Assembly (NCBI GenBank): GCA_963649625.1
Contig: CAVJIP010000045.1
Location: forward strand, 1-16,404
Origin: HGM13006 sp963649625
GTDB lineage: Bacteria > Bacillota > Clostridia > Oscillospirales > Oscillospiraceae
Length of the DNA stretch: 16,404 nt
Reading direction: 5' to 3'
Below the pieces are notes generated by a model. The model was not told the DNA's origin and did not search any database. It was given only the letters and a program-made list of their open reading frames with translations. Shown in pieces: positions 1-7,144 of the stretch; the stretch's first letter is position 1; every line of letters begins with the position of its first letter. Made by a program: the position numbers and the translations under genes.

Positions 1-79
1 ACTCGCAGTAAAAATACTCCTTCCACTGGTCGGCCATTACGCCGCCGGCTGCACCCAACGCTGCTTTGATAAGACCCAT
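1..79 (-). CDS. SPFH-domain protein, YdjI-like (N-terminal fragment, runs off the left edge)
   Basis: Only the first 26 codons are inside the window. The ATG at 79-77 follows an AAGGAG site nine bases upstream. The visible peptide begins MGLIKAALGAAGG and continues with a D-Q-W-K-E-Y-F-Y segment. From memory, this start is typical of the SPFH-domain 'virion core protein'/YdjI family of Firmicutes. Family members are cytoplasmic or membrane-associated and often carry a C-terminal zinc ribbon, neither of which can be checked here. The gene begins 96 bases after the GT4-CsaB stop. I see no clear promoter of its own and no T-rich terminator in that gap, so it may be read through from the polysaccharide operon. 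The identification rests on a short N-terminus. Confidence 0.65.
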   Translation of the reverse strand, partial: MGLIKAALGAAGGVMADQWKEYFYCE

Positions 80-107
80 TCTGATTCTCTCCTTTTCCTG
101 TTTGTAT

Positions 108-162
108 CACGCCGTCTCCGGCGTGCTGGTATCTGCCGCACCGGGAGGCACTCTCCCCGTGC
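108..162 (-). other. Two hairpins between the GT4-CsaB gene and the SPFH gene
   Basis: A 6-bp perfect inverted repeat lies at 108-113/120-125 (CACGCC/GGCGTG, 6-nt loop). An imperfect one lies at 138-147/153-162: GCAC/GTGC plus GGGAG/CTCCC, separated by a C/C mismatch. Neither is followed by a T-run on the minus strand, so they are weak candidates for terminators. They could instead be mRNA processing or stabilising structures, or part of an operator for the SPFH gene. Confidence 0.35.
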
Positions 163-175
163 CGCTTGAACACGA

Positions 176-2386
176 TTATTTCTGTCCCAACAGCAGCCGG
201 AGCTGCCGAAGGGTTTCCCCGGTGCGGGCCTCCATCTGAGACACCTGTCTGTCCAGCCTCTGGCGAAAGTCCTCCCGCCGGGTCAGCATTTGTTGCAGGG
301 CCGCCATGGCCTCCTCCGGGTGCAGATCCTCCGGGGTGCCGCAGTCGGGCATTTGCAGGGTTTTTAGAAACGCCGCCACCTTGGGGTCATAGACACAGCC
401 CACCACCGGGACACGGGCCTTGGCGGCAAAGATAATGGTATGGAGCCGGGTGGACACCAGGCCGTCCATGCAGCTGATGATTCCCAGCATATCCTCCGGG
501 TGCTCCGGGGTACTGATTAGCCGGGCCGGTTCCTCCATTTGGGCCATGATCTCCCGGCTCACCTCTGCATCCCCCGGCTCCTGCATCACCAGAAATGCCA
601 CCTGACCGTGAAGCTCCCGGACAATTCGGTCAGCCAGCTCCGCAAACCCCTCCACAGCCTGGGCCATGCCCTCTGTCCGGCGCACGGAAATGCCGATGAT
701 AGGAGCCTCCGGGGAAAGCTCCAGCTGCCGAAGCCGCTCCAGAGCATATTCCTTGGGGGGAATATCCAGCGCAAAGGCGGGATCCTCCGTCACCACCACG
801 TCCTGCCGGGTAACGCCCAAGGCCCGGAGGGTCGCCAGGGAGTCTCCGTCCCGAAGGGTAATACAGCTGCACCCCTCCAGGGTTCTGCGCACGCTTTCCC
901 GTCCGGCAGACCGGTACAGGGGACCGATGCCATTGGCCCAGAGAAACACCGGGTGGTGAAAATGCTGGGCCAGGCGAATCACACTCAGGTAATACCGAAG
1001 GGAACGGGCCGAGGTATGATCCTGTAGGAGACTGCCGCCGCCGGAAATCAGCAGATCGGTGCGGCGTAGGGCCCTGCAGACGGCCAAGGGCGAAAAGCGG
1101 TCAACGGCCCGAAGCCCATAGCTGGCCGTGGTTTTTTTCGGATTCCGGGACAGCACCGTAAGCCGGACGGGAGGCTCCAGGGCCGCCAGCTGTCGGCTGA
1201 TGGACAGAAGGATGGCATCGTCTCCCAGGTTTCCATAGCCGTAGTAACCGGAGATCACCGCCTCAACAGGCTTCGCCGGGTGGAGCACCTTTTCATAGGC
1301 AGCCAGATAATCCTCCGTCATGCGGCGGACGGAATACTGCTCCAAAACCAAACTGCGGCCAAAGTCCCCCAGGGCCTGCCGCCGCTTATCCTCCATGGAC
1401 AGCAGTGCTGTCAAATCCTCCAGAAGCGCAGCCTGGGTAATGGGGGCGCAGCCCCGACAGCAGAAATTGGTGGGCTGTACCCGGGGGAGGGATTCCCGGG
1501 TCAAAATCCCCCCATAGCCTTCGTTTCCGGCCAAAATCACCGGCTTTGCCTCACTCATGGCCTCCAGAGCCGCCCGGCTTACCCCTACAAAAACATCGCA
1601 CAGGGAAACCAGCTCCGCCACATCGGTTCGGGGGCCGGTCATCACAACAGCCTGTCGCCCCAGGGTGTTGTTTACCCTCTGAGCCGCCTGTTCCAGCCCC
1701 TCCCGCTGATCCCCGTCCCCTACAATCAAAAGCTGGGCTGCGGGGAATTTCCCGGAAAGCTCCGGCATCAGCCGGATCAGCACCTGAGCAGCCAGGGCCC
1801 TGGACGCATCCAGGCGGCTGACCATACCCACCACAGGCCCTTTTCCCAGGCCCAGGGCCGTACAAAGGGCCGGGTTGGCCTGCCCCGGCCCAAAGGCCGC
1901 CGTGTCAATGCCGTTAATGGTCACGGAGATTTGGTCATCCGGCAGACTGTAGCTCACCCAGAGATACTGCCGGATGTCCTGGCTCACGGCCACGGTATAC
2001 TGGCCCCAGTCGGTCATCAGCCGCAAAAGGGGTGTCACGGTAAACACCCAATGGGCCGAAGTAATAAAGGGAAACTTCATTTGCCGCCGAAGAATCCCGC
2101 AGAGAAATGCCGGGATTCGGGCGTGGGCGTGTACCAGGTCAGGGTGCTCCCGGCGAATCAGCCTGCGCAGGCGATGGAGGGAAACCGCCATCGCCCGGGC
2201 AGAGCGGCGGTTCAGGGGCATTTCCACATGGCGGATACCCACGGCCTCCAGCTGGGGCACATAAGCCCCGCCGTTGGAGGCAATGAGGATTTCATGGCCC
2301 CGGCGGCTTAATTCCTTGGAAAGCTCCACAACATGGGTCTCGGCACCGCCAATGTCCAGGCCCATCAGCACCATCAGAATTTTCAT
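176..2386 (-). CDS. csaB: Two-domain GT4 glycosyltransferase - CsaB polysaccharide pyruvyl transferase
   Basis: This 736-residue protein has two enzyme domains. Residues 1 to about 368 form a GT-B family 4 glycosyltransferase. It has a glycine-rich N-terminus (GLDIGGAETH), a D-L-V-H-A-H motif near 83-88, and L-E-A-M at 274-277. The first glutamate of the usual EX7E pair is not evident. From about 373 to the end is a CsaB-type pyruvyl transferase, with SGYYGYGNLGDDAIL at 379-393, an ISGGGSLLQD segment, and a late R-L-H-T motif. CsaB adds ketal pyruvate to secondary cell wall polymers, the ligand of SLH domains. CsaB proteins of roughly half this length are common, so this is a fusion. The start overlaps the preceding DUF4330 stop by four bases (ATGA). 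The ribosome site is weak, which suggests coupled translation. It is the last polysaccharide gene of the operon. The sugar donor is unknown. Confidence 0.9.
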   Translation of the reverse strand: MKILMVLMGLDIGGAETHVVELSKELSRRGHEILIASNGGAYVPQLEAVGIRHVEMPLNRRSARAMAVSLHRLRRLIRREHPDLVHAHARIPAFLCGILRRQMKFPFITSAHWVFTVTPLLRLMTDWGQYTVAVSQDIRQYLWVSYSLPDDQISVTINGIDTAAFGPGQANPALCTALGLGKGPVVGMVSRLDASRALAAQVLIRLMPELSGKFPAAQLLIVGDGDQREGLEQAAQRVNNTLGRQAVVMTGPRTDVAELVSLCDVFVGVSRAALEAMSEAKPVILAGNEGYGGILTRESLPRVQPTNFCCRGCAPITQAALLEDLTALLSMEDKRRQALGDFGRSLVLEQYSVRRMTEDYLAAYEKVLHPAKPVEAVISGYYGYGNLGDDAILLSISRQLAALEPPVRLTVLSRNPKKTTASYGLRAVDRFSPLAVCRALRRTDLLISGGGSLLQDHTSARSLRYYLSVIRLAQHFHHPVFLWANGIGPLYRSAGRESVRRTLEGCSCITLRDGDSLATLRALGVTRQDVVVTEDPAFALDIPPKEYALERLRQLELSPEAPIIGISVRRTEGMAQAVEGFAELADRIVRELHGQVAFLVMQEPGDAEVSREIMAQMEEPARLISTPEHPEDMLGIISCMDGLVSTRLHTIIFAAKARVPVVGCVYDPKVAAFLKTLQMPDCGTPEDLHPEEAMAALQQMLTRREDFRQRLDRQVSQMEARTGETLRQLRLLLGQK

Positions 2387-2847
2387 GGGTTCAGCTCAGT
2401 GACGGTGGCGCTCCAGGTGGAGTACTTGGTGTAATAGATGTTGGTACCGTTGACACGGATGTCATAGGTTCCCACCCTTATGGCTCCGTTCTCCTGGCAG
2501 CCCTGGGCTGTGACCGTAACATAAACGTCCAGCCGATCCTCCAGGGTGCCCTCGGAGGTGGTGCCGTCAGGATAGCTGATGGTGGTGGCGGCAGGGGCCA
2601 TCTCAATTGCGGAAATCACGCCTACTGCGCCCTTTCCCTCGCTGTCGTAGACCGTATCTCCCTCAGCCAGGGCATCCACGGTATACTGACGAACTCCTTG
2701 AATCTCCAGAACATAGGTAAGCTCCTGGGTGGCCTCTTTGGCGGTGGCGGTGTCCTTCCCCAGGAACTTTACGCAGGTTCCCGCCGCCAGCAGAGCCAGA
2801 ACGGCAATGACCAGGCCGTCAATCCAGGTCAAAGGATGCTTTTTCAT
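2383..2847 (-). CDS. DUF4330-domain protein (second copy)
   Basis: This is a 154-residue membrane-anchored protein. A short basic N-terminus is followed by one hydrophobic segment (about residues 11-25), then an extracytoplasmic beta-rich domain. That domain has the pattern Y-V-L-E-I-x-x-V near 46 and E-G-D-x-V-Y-D near 63, typical of DUF4330. I chose the ATG at 2847 because GGGGGAG lies five bases upstream. A GTG two codons earlier overlaps that site and is less likely. The gene begins 11 bases after the first DUF4330 gene and overlaps the GT4-CsaB start by four bases. DUF4330 has no assigned biochemical function. Its recurrence beside CsaB and polysaccharide genes suggests a structural or assembly role in polymer export or ligation, which is inference. 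Confidence 0.8.
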   Translation of the reverse strand: MKKHPLTWIDGLVIAVLALLAAGTCVKFLGKDTATAKEATQELTYVLEIQGVRQYTVDALAEGDTVYDSEGKGAVGVISAIEMAPAATTISYPDGTTSEGTLEDRLDVYVTVTAQGCQENGAIRVGTYDIRVNGTNIYYTKYSTWSATVTELNP

Positions 2848-2858
2848 AGACACTCCCC

Positions 2859-3332
2859 CTATCTGTCCACTTGGATAATATATCCCGCAGAGGTCAGACC
2901 TCCTACGGCACAGGACACCGCCGTGCCCACCCGGAGAACATAGCCGTCCCCGGTGGCAATCTGGCTGTCCGTCTCCGTGGTATCCGTCTGGACGGTAATC
3001 CGCAGGGAAACGTACCCCTCCACCGGCACCTGCTTTACCGTGCCGGCGGCTTCATCGGTGACGGAGATCGTGTAGGGTATTGTCTCCACGGCAGTTACCG
3101 TTCCCATGGCCTGGTTTTTCACATTGTCCGTGACCCTGTCTCCTACGGCGGCATATCGGGCCATATCCGCCTGGAGATGGCTTAGCTCAATCACATAGCT
3201 TCGGGAAACCAGCTCCTGACCGGAGGTACCGTCGTGGCTGACCCAATAGGCCCCTCCGGCCAGGGCCAGGATCAACACAATAAAGATTATATCAAAAAAG
3301 TTAGGATGTCTCCTCAGCTTCTTTTCCTCCAT
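2859..3332 (-). CDS. DUF4330-domain protein (first copy)
   Basis: This 157-residue protein has the same plan as its downstream neighbour: a basic start (MEEKKLRRHPNFFD), one membrane segment at about 15-30 (I-I-F-I-V-L-I-L-A-L-A), then an extracytoplasmic domain. That domain contains S-Y-V-I-E-L near 45, V-G-D-R-V-T-D near 63, and a segment ending G-T-A-V-S-C-A-V-G-G. The two copies have diverged well beyond a recent duplication but align over their whole length by eye. The ATG follows a GAGG eight bases upstream. That site overlaps the TGA of the preceding glycosyltransferase, ten bases away. The function is unknown. Paired copies may form a heteromeric accessory complex for the Wzy-like or CsaB enzymes, which is inference. 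Confidence 0.8.
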   Translation of the reverse strand: MEEKKLRRHPNFFDIIFIVLILALAGGAYWVSHDGTSGQELVSRSYVIELSHLQADMARYAAVGDRVTDNVKNQAMGTVTAVETIPYTISVTDEAAGTVKQVPVEGYVSLRITVQTDTTETDSQIATGDGYVLRVGTAVSCAVGGLTSAGYIIQVDR

Positions 3333-3342
3333 GCTCCGTACC

Positions 3343-4458
3343 TCATTTCTTGTGGATGGTCTGATCGTACACAGACTCTATGTTTTTCGCAAATATCTCC
3401 CCGGTAAACCGGGCGTGATAGGCCTTCAGGGCCTGCTCCCCCATGTCCCGCAGCAGCATTGGGTCGTCCATCAGCCGGGAAAGCCGCTCCGCCAGGTCAT
3501 GGCTGCTGCCGCTGGGAAACAGCAGGCCGGTAATGCCCTCCTCCACCTGCCAGGGATTTCCTCCGTAGTCGCTGGCCACCGTGGCAAGACCCAGACTCAT
3601 GCCCTCGATCAGGGAAAGGCTGGAGGCCTCCGTTCCGTAGGAGCAGTTTAGCTGTACATCCAGAAGGCTCAGTACCTCAGATACGTTTTGCACAAAGCCC
3701 AGAAACAGCACCCGCTTCTCCAGGCCCCGGCGGACAATGCCCTGACGGATGGTTTCCTCCTCCGGGCCGTTGCCGCCGATTAAAATCCGAAAGTCCCGGC
3801 CCTGATCCGCCAGCTCCCGGGCGGCATCCAGCAGCAGTCTGTGCCCCTTATAGGGCTCCAGCCGGGCCAGAATCCCCGCCGTAAACACCCCGTCCGGAAT
3901 TTGAAGCCTTTGCCGAAGGGCCTGACAGGCCGCCGGATCACTTCGGGTCAGGGGCTCCACACCGTTCATCAGCGTGGTGATTTTTTTTGAGGAAACTCCG
4001 CTGTCCGTTAGATTCCGGGCGGTGGCGGGGCTGACGGCGATAATTCGGTTTGCCAGGGCGTTGTTCACAAAGCCGCCCAGCCAGTGGCCCGGGCCGTGCC
4101 GGAGATAAGCGGGCACGGGAAATGCGCTGTGCCGGGTGTAAATGATTTTCGTGCCGCACAGCCGGGCGGCGATTCGTCCACTCAAGGAGCCGTGGGTATG
4201 CACAATGTCCGGCCCCTGTGCCCGGATGATTGCCCTTAGAACAGGAACGGAAGCCAGGGAAAAGGAGGCCTCTGCGATACCCTCCGCCTGGATTACGGGA
4301 ATGTCCAGCCGCTGAACCTCCGGAATCAGCAGACTGCCCCGGGGCAGCACCACGGAGACTGCAAAACGGCTGTGGTCGCAGTACTTTAGATAATTCACCA
4401 GACAGCGGCCTGCGCCGCCGATATTGCTGTCGGTGAGAATGTTGAGCACCTTTATCAT
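3343..4458 (-). CDS. Glycosyltransferase family 4 (GT-B fold)
   Basis: This is a 371-residue retaining glycosyltransferase that probably transfers a sugar from a nucleotide donor to a growing cell-surface glycan on the cytoplasmic face. The N-terminal Rossmann domain has NIGGAGRCL at 12-20 and D-I-V-H-T-H-G at 84-90. The C-terminal donor-binding domain has A-R-L-E-P-Y-K-G at 198-205 and a complete EX7E motif (E277 and E285), as expected for GT4. The length is normal for the family. The start codon overlaps the stop of the upstream Wzy-like gene (ATGA at 4458-4455), so translation is probably coupled. Donor and acceptor cannot be read from the sequence. Confidence 0.9.
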   Translation of the reverse strand: MIKVLNILTDSNIGGAGRCLVNYLKYCDHSRFAVSVVLPRGSLLIPEVQRLDIPVIQAEGIAEASFSLASVPVLRAIIRAQGPDIVHTHGSLSGRIAARLCGTKIIYTRHSAFPVPAYLRHGPGHWLGGFVNNALANRIIAVSPATARNLTDSGVSSKKITTLMNGVEPLTRSDPAACQALRQRLQIPDGVFTAGILARLEPYKGHRLLLDAARELADQGRDFRILIGGNGPEEETIRQGIVRRGLEKRVLFLGFVQNVSEVLSLLDVQLNCSYGTEASSLSLIEGMSLGLATVASDYGGNPWQVEEGITGLLFPSGSSHDLAERLSRLMDDPMLLRDMGEQALKAYHARFTGEIFAKNIESVYDQTIHKK

Positions 4459-5873
4459 TGCGCCGCCTCACCGTCCTTCCGTCCCATATGGCAAAACAGC
4501 ACACACAGCCCCAGCATGGCCCAAAACAGCAACATGACCCGATAGTTATAGAAGGTGTAGTCCGTCATACTTTGAAGCAGAAATCCCGAAATTGCGGATA
4601 CTCCGGCGATTTGAAACACCCTTGCAGAGTGGTCCTTCTCCAGGCGAATGGCAGTAAACATCATCCGATAAAACCCGATCATCAGCAGGATAAACACCCC
4701 GAGGCCACAGATTCCCGTGTCACAGGTCAGCTGCAGATAGAGATTGTGGGAATGGGGCGCAGTAATGGCATTGTAGGCATATTTTGGATAGGCCACGTTA
4801 AAGGCCTCCGTCCCGGGCCCCAGGCCGCAGAGCCAGTAATCCTTCAGCATAGCCAGGGTGCCCATCCAAATATAGACCCGATAGGAGGTGGAGGTGTCCC
4901 CCATATTGCCGATGCTGGTAAAGCGGGAGAGCACCGACTCCGGCAGATATAGGGGAGAAAGGGCAATGGCAACAATTCCCAGAATCAAAAACCGCCGATC
5001 CAGCAGCACCAAAAACAGGGCGGCGGCAAACAGCAGTCCCAGGTAGCAGCCTCGGGAATAGGTAAGAACCAGGCAGACTCCCATGATCCCGCAGGAGATC
5101 AGCCAGAGAATCCGCCTCGGCCAGGTTTTTTCCGTCAGCAGAATCGCCGCCCCCAGAGGAATCACCAGCAGAAGATACTCCCCCAGCACATTGGGGTTTT
5201 CCAGGGTGGAATATACCCGGAAGGCGATGGTGGAGAACATATCCGTGTCCGTCCAGACATTTCGGAATTTTTCCGGGAACATGGCCTGATAAAAGCCGTA
5301 AAGGGACACCAAAACGGCGGCAGCCACCATGGCCCCCACAAGGCATCGCAGGGTGATCTCATCTGGCCAGCAGGAGGCCAGCACCAGAAAAAACAGCACA
5401 AAGGCTATGGTTAAAAGCCCGGGAAACAGGCTGCCCCTTAGAGAGGTGGAGGTCAGCGTGGCGTAGAAATATATCGCCGCATACAGCGCTACATAGCCGT
5501 TTAGAGGTGTCCGGCGCAGCACCGGGGCCTGCCTCACCCCCAGAAGCAGCAGAAGGGAAAAGAACCCTCCGCAGACCAGGGCAAAAACTCCCATGGTGGG
5601 CAGCACCGGGGCCAGTACCACCGCCAGGGCGGAAAAGAGCAGCGGGTGAAGAAAAATGCTCCCCTCCAACAGACGGTTTAGCCGGAGCCGCCGGAACATC
5701 GCCCAGTAGCCCTCCCGAAGCCGGACGGCGGGGCGGGCCAGCCGGGAGACAGGGTTTTCCTGCCGCTGATGGGTCAGAAAATGAACCAGAACGCTACCCT
5801 CCCACTGGGCCGAGAGCCAAAGGCGCACCTGACAGTAGAGCCAGTATAGTAGACTTTTGTGAATTGCTTCCAT
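4455..5873 (-). CDS. O-antigen ligase / Wzy-type polysaccharide polymerase, multi-pass membrane protein
   Basis: This 472-residue protein has many hydrophobic segments. Family hallmarks are S-T-L-E-N-P-N-V-L-G-E-Y near 222-233, LTYSRG at 270-275 (the conserved arginine of the Wzy_C domain), and a loop with G-L-G-P-G-T followed by H-S-H-N-L-Y at 374-379. Such proteins polymerise or ligate lipid-linked glycans outside the membrane. The frame is open 31 codons further upstream. I chose the ATG at 5873 because GGAGG lies six bases before it, and the longer start would fall inside the promoter at 5947-5976. It is the first gene of the polysaccharide operon. Whether it acts as polymerase or ligase cannot be decided from sequence alone. 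Confidence 0.85.
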   Translation of the reverse strand: MEAIHKSLLYWLYCQVRLWLSAQWEGSVLVHFLTHQRQENPVSRLARPAVRLREGYWAMFRRLRLNRLLEGSIFLHPLLFSALAVVLAPVLPTMGVFALVCGGFFSLLLLLGVRQAPVLRRTPLNGYVALYAAIYFYATLTSTSLRGSLFPGLLTIAFVLFFLVLASCWPDEITLRCLVGAMVAAAVLVSLYGFYQAMFPEKFRNVWTDTDMFSTIAFRVYSTLENPNVLGEYLLLVIPLGAAILLTEKTWPRRILWLISCGIMGVCLVLTYSRGCYLGLLFAAALFLVLLDRRFLILGIVAIALSPLYLPESVLSRFTSIGNMGDTSTSYRVYIWMGTLAMLKDYWLCGLGPGTEAFNVAYPKYAYNAITAPHSHNLYLQLTCDTGICGLGVFILLMIGFYRMMFTAIRLEKDHSARVFQIAGVSAISGFLLQSMTDYTFYNYRVMLLFWAMLGLCVLFCHMGRKDGEAAQ

Positions 5874-5946
5874 TGCGTACCTCCAAAAAAGAGGGGTAGG
5901 GGCACCTGCCCGGGACAGGCCGCCGGAGCGTACCTTAGTGGTCGCT

Positions 5947-5976
5947 ATTATAGCATAGTTTCCCATAGAAAGTCAA
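5947..5976 (-). promoter_or_regulatory. Promoter of the polysaccharide operon
   Basis: On the minus strand, TTGACT (5976-5971) is followed after 18 bases by TATAAT (5952-5947), preceded by TGC (extended -10). Transcription should begin near 5940, giving a leader of about 67 bases. The leader ends in a pyrimidine run, six T residues and GGAGG. CCTC just before the T-run can pair with GAGG of the ribosome site, so a weak site-masking hairpin is possible. GGTACGC occurs twice in the leader. Confidence 0.8.
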
Positions 5977-5986
5977 ACAGCACAAA

Positions 5987-6011
5987 GGCGCACCGCCTGA
6001 GGCAGTGCGCC
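5987..6011 (-). terminator. Hairpin downstream of cysK, probable terminator
   Basis: GGCGCAC (5987-5993) pairs perfectly with GTGCGCC (6005-6011). GCC/GGC extends the stem inward past one mismatch to a TGA loop. On the minus strand it is followed by TTTGTGCTGTTTG, a weak T-tract. It starts 11 bases after the cysK stop and lies just upstream of the -35 box of the polysaccharide operon, so it probably separates the two transcripts. Confidence 0.65.
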
Positions 6012-6022
6012 AAAATGTCATG

Positions 6023-6952
6023 TTATTCTTCCGCAAACAGGGCGGTGGAAAGGTATCGCTCCCCGGTGTCCGGCAGAAGGATTACAATGCGCTTTCCCTT
6101 GTTTTCGGGCCGGGCCGCCACCTGCCGGGCCGTCCAAATGGCTGCGCCGGAGGAGATTCCCACCAGAAGGCCGTCGGTTTTTGCCACCTCCCGGCCTGCC
6201 TGGAAGGCATCCTGATTTTTCACCGGGATAACCTCATCATAGATTTTCGTGTCCAGGGTGTCGGGCACAAAGCCTGCGCCAATGCCCTGAATCTTATGGA
6301 CGCCTGCATGGCCCTGGGTCAGCACGGGTGAGTCCTCCGGCTCAATGCCGATGATCTGTACCTGGGGGTTTTTCTCCTTTAGGTATTTGCCCACCCCGGA
6401 GAGGGTGCCGCCGGTGCCGATACCGGCAATAAAAATATCTACGCTGCCGTCGGTATCCCTCCAAATCTCAGGGCCGGTGGTTTTGTAGTGCTTCTTGGGA
6501 TTGGCGGGATTGGTGAACTGGCCGGGGATAAAGCTGTTGGGAATCTCCTTGGCCAGCTCCTCAGCCTTGGCGATGGCATCCACCATCTTGGGGCCGGGGG
6601 TCAGCACCAGCTCCGCTCCATAGGCGGACATGAGACGGCGGCGCTCCACGCTCATGGTTTCCGGCATGGTGATAATCAGCCGGTAGCCCCGGGCGGCGGC
6701 AAAGGCAGCCAGGGCGACGCCGGTATTGCCGGAGGTGGGCTCGATAATCACCGTGTCCTTGTTGATCAGGCCCCTCTCCTCTGCGTCCTCCAGCATGGCG
6801 GCCGCAATACGATCCTTTACGGAACCGGCGGGATTGAAGTATTCCACCTTGGCCAGGATCTGGGCGGGAATGCCGTACTTTTTCTCATAGCCGGTCAGCT
6901 CCACCAGGGGGGTGTTGCCGATCAGCTCAGTAATGGAATGATAAATGCTCAT
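6023..6952 (-). CDS. cysK: Cysteine synthase A (O-acetylserine sulfhydrylase)
   Basis: This 309-residue PLP enzyme makes cysteine from O-acetylserine and sulfide in the cytoplasm. The PLP lysine is K46 in N-P-A-G-S-V-K-D-R. The substrate loop T-S-G-N-T-G is at 73-78. The phosphate-binding loop G-T-G-G-T-L and the late V-G-I-S-S-G-A motif are both present. Length and all key motifs are normal for the CysK/CysM family. The N-terminal S-I-T-E-L-I-G-N-T-P-L favours CysK over cystathionine beta-synthase-like members. The ATG follows GGAG nine bases upstream. The gene is transcribed alone, with its own promoter, a leader of roughly 128 bases and a terminator hairpin. No serine acetyltransferase gene is in the window. 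Confidence 0.95.
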   Translation of the reverse strand: MSIYHSITELIGNTPLVELTGYEKKYGIPAQILAKVEYFNPAGSVKDRIAAAMLEDAEERGLINKDTVIIEPTSGNTGVALAAFAAARGYRLIITMPETMSVERRRLMSAYGAELVLTPGPKMVDAIAKAEELAKEIPNSFIPGQFTNPANPKKHYKTTGPEIWRDTDGSVDIFIAGIGTGGTLSGVGKYLKEKNPQVQIIGIEPEDSPVLTQGHAGVHKIQGIGAGFVPDTLDTKIYDEVIPVKNQDAFQAGREVAKTDGLLVGISSGAAIWTARQVAARPENKGKRIVILLPDTGERYLSTALFAEE

Positions 6953-7081
6953 AATTTACAGCTCCTTTTCGTCCAATGACTTTTTGTTATGGCAAGCTTC
7001 ATCGGGCGGCAACATCGTCCTTCTATCCGTGGGACAGTGGACATCATACAAGCATCGCCTCATTTCCTACAGGATTAGTAT
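6953..7081 (-). promoter_or_regulatory. Foldable 5' leader of cysK
   Basis: The predicted transcript has a leader of about 128 bases. By eye it can form three stems. P1 pairs 7055-7059 with 7008-7012. P2, inside P1, spans 7017-7042 (GUCC/GGAC plus CUGUCC/GGAUAG, one G-U). P3 pairs CCGAUGA (7005-6999) with UCAUUGG (6979-6973), ending just before the AAGGAG ribosome site. I do not recognise a T-box (no TGGNACCGCG-like element) or a SAM riboswitch. No intrinsic terminator lies before the start codon, so any control would act on translation or stability. Confidence 0.4.
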
Positions 7082-7087
7082 GAATAC

Positions 7088-7126
7088 ATGATACCACGAA
7101 AGCCCCATGTTGTCAATAGGGCTTTC
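7088..7126 (-). promoter_or_regulatory. cysK promoter with an inverted repeat around the -35 box
   Basis: On the minus strand TTGACA (7116-7111) and TATCAT (7093-7088) are 17 bases apart, a near-consensus promoter. An 8-bp perfect inverted repeat, GAAAGCCC/GGGCTTTC, occupies 7119-7126 and 7098-7105. One arm lies just upstream of the -35 and the other inside the spacer. With no T-run after it, this looks more like an operator than a terminator. An imperfect TCCT-GT-AGGA dyad lies just downstream of the predicted start of transcription. Confidence 0.75.
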
Positions 7127-7144
7127 ACGGCTTTTATAAAGTTT

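Noticed and set aside
1280..2311. Long plus-strand open frame of 343 codons
   Set aside because: It lies wholly opposite the GT4-CsaB gene, has no family features, and its composition (many G, H, P and Q) is that of a shadow frame in GC-rich DNA.
5874..5966. Longer start for the Wzy-like protein
   Set aside because: The extra 31 codons overlap the -10 box and predicted transcription start, and the downstream ATG has an ideal GGAGG site.
6953..7087. T-box or known sulfur riboswitch upstream of cysK
   Set aside because: No T-box sequence, no terminator/antiterminator pair and no SAM-riboswitch core could be seen; only generic stems.
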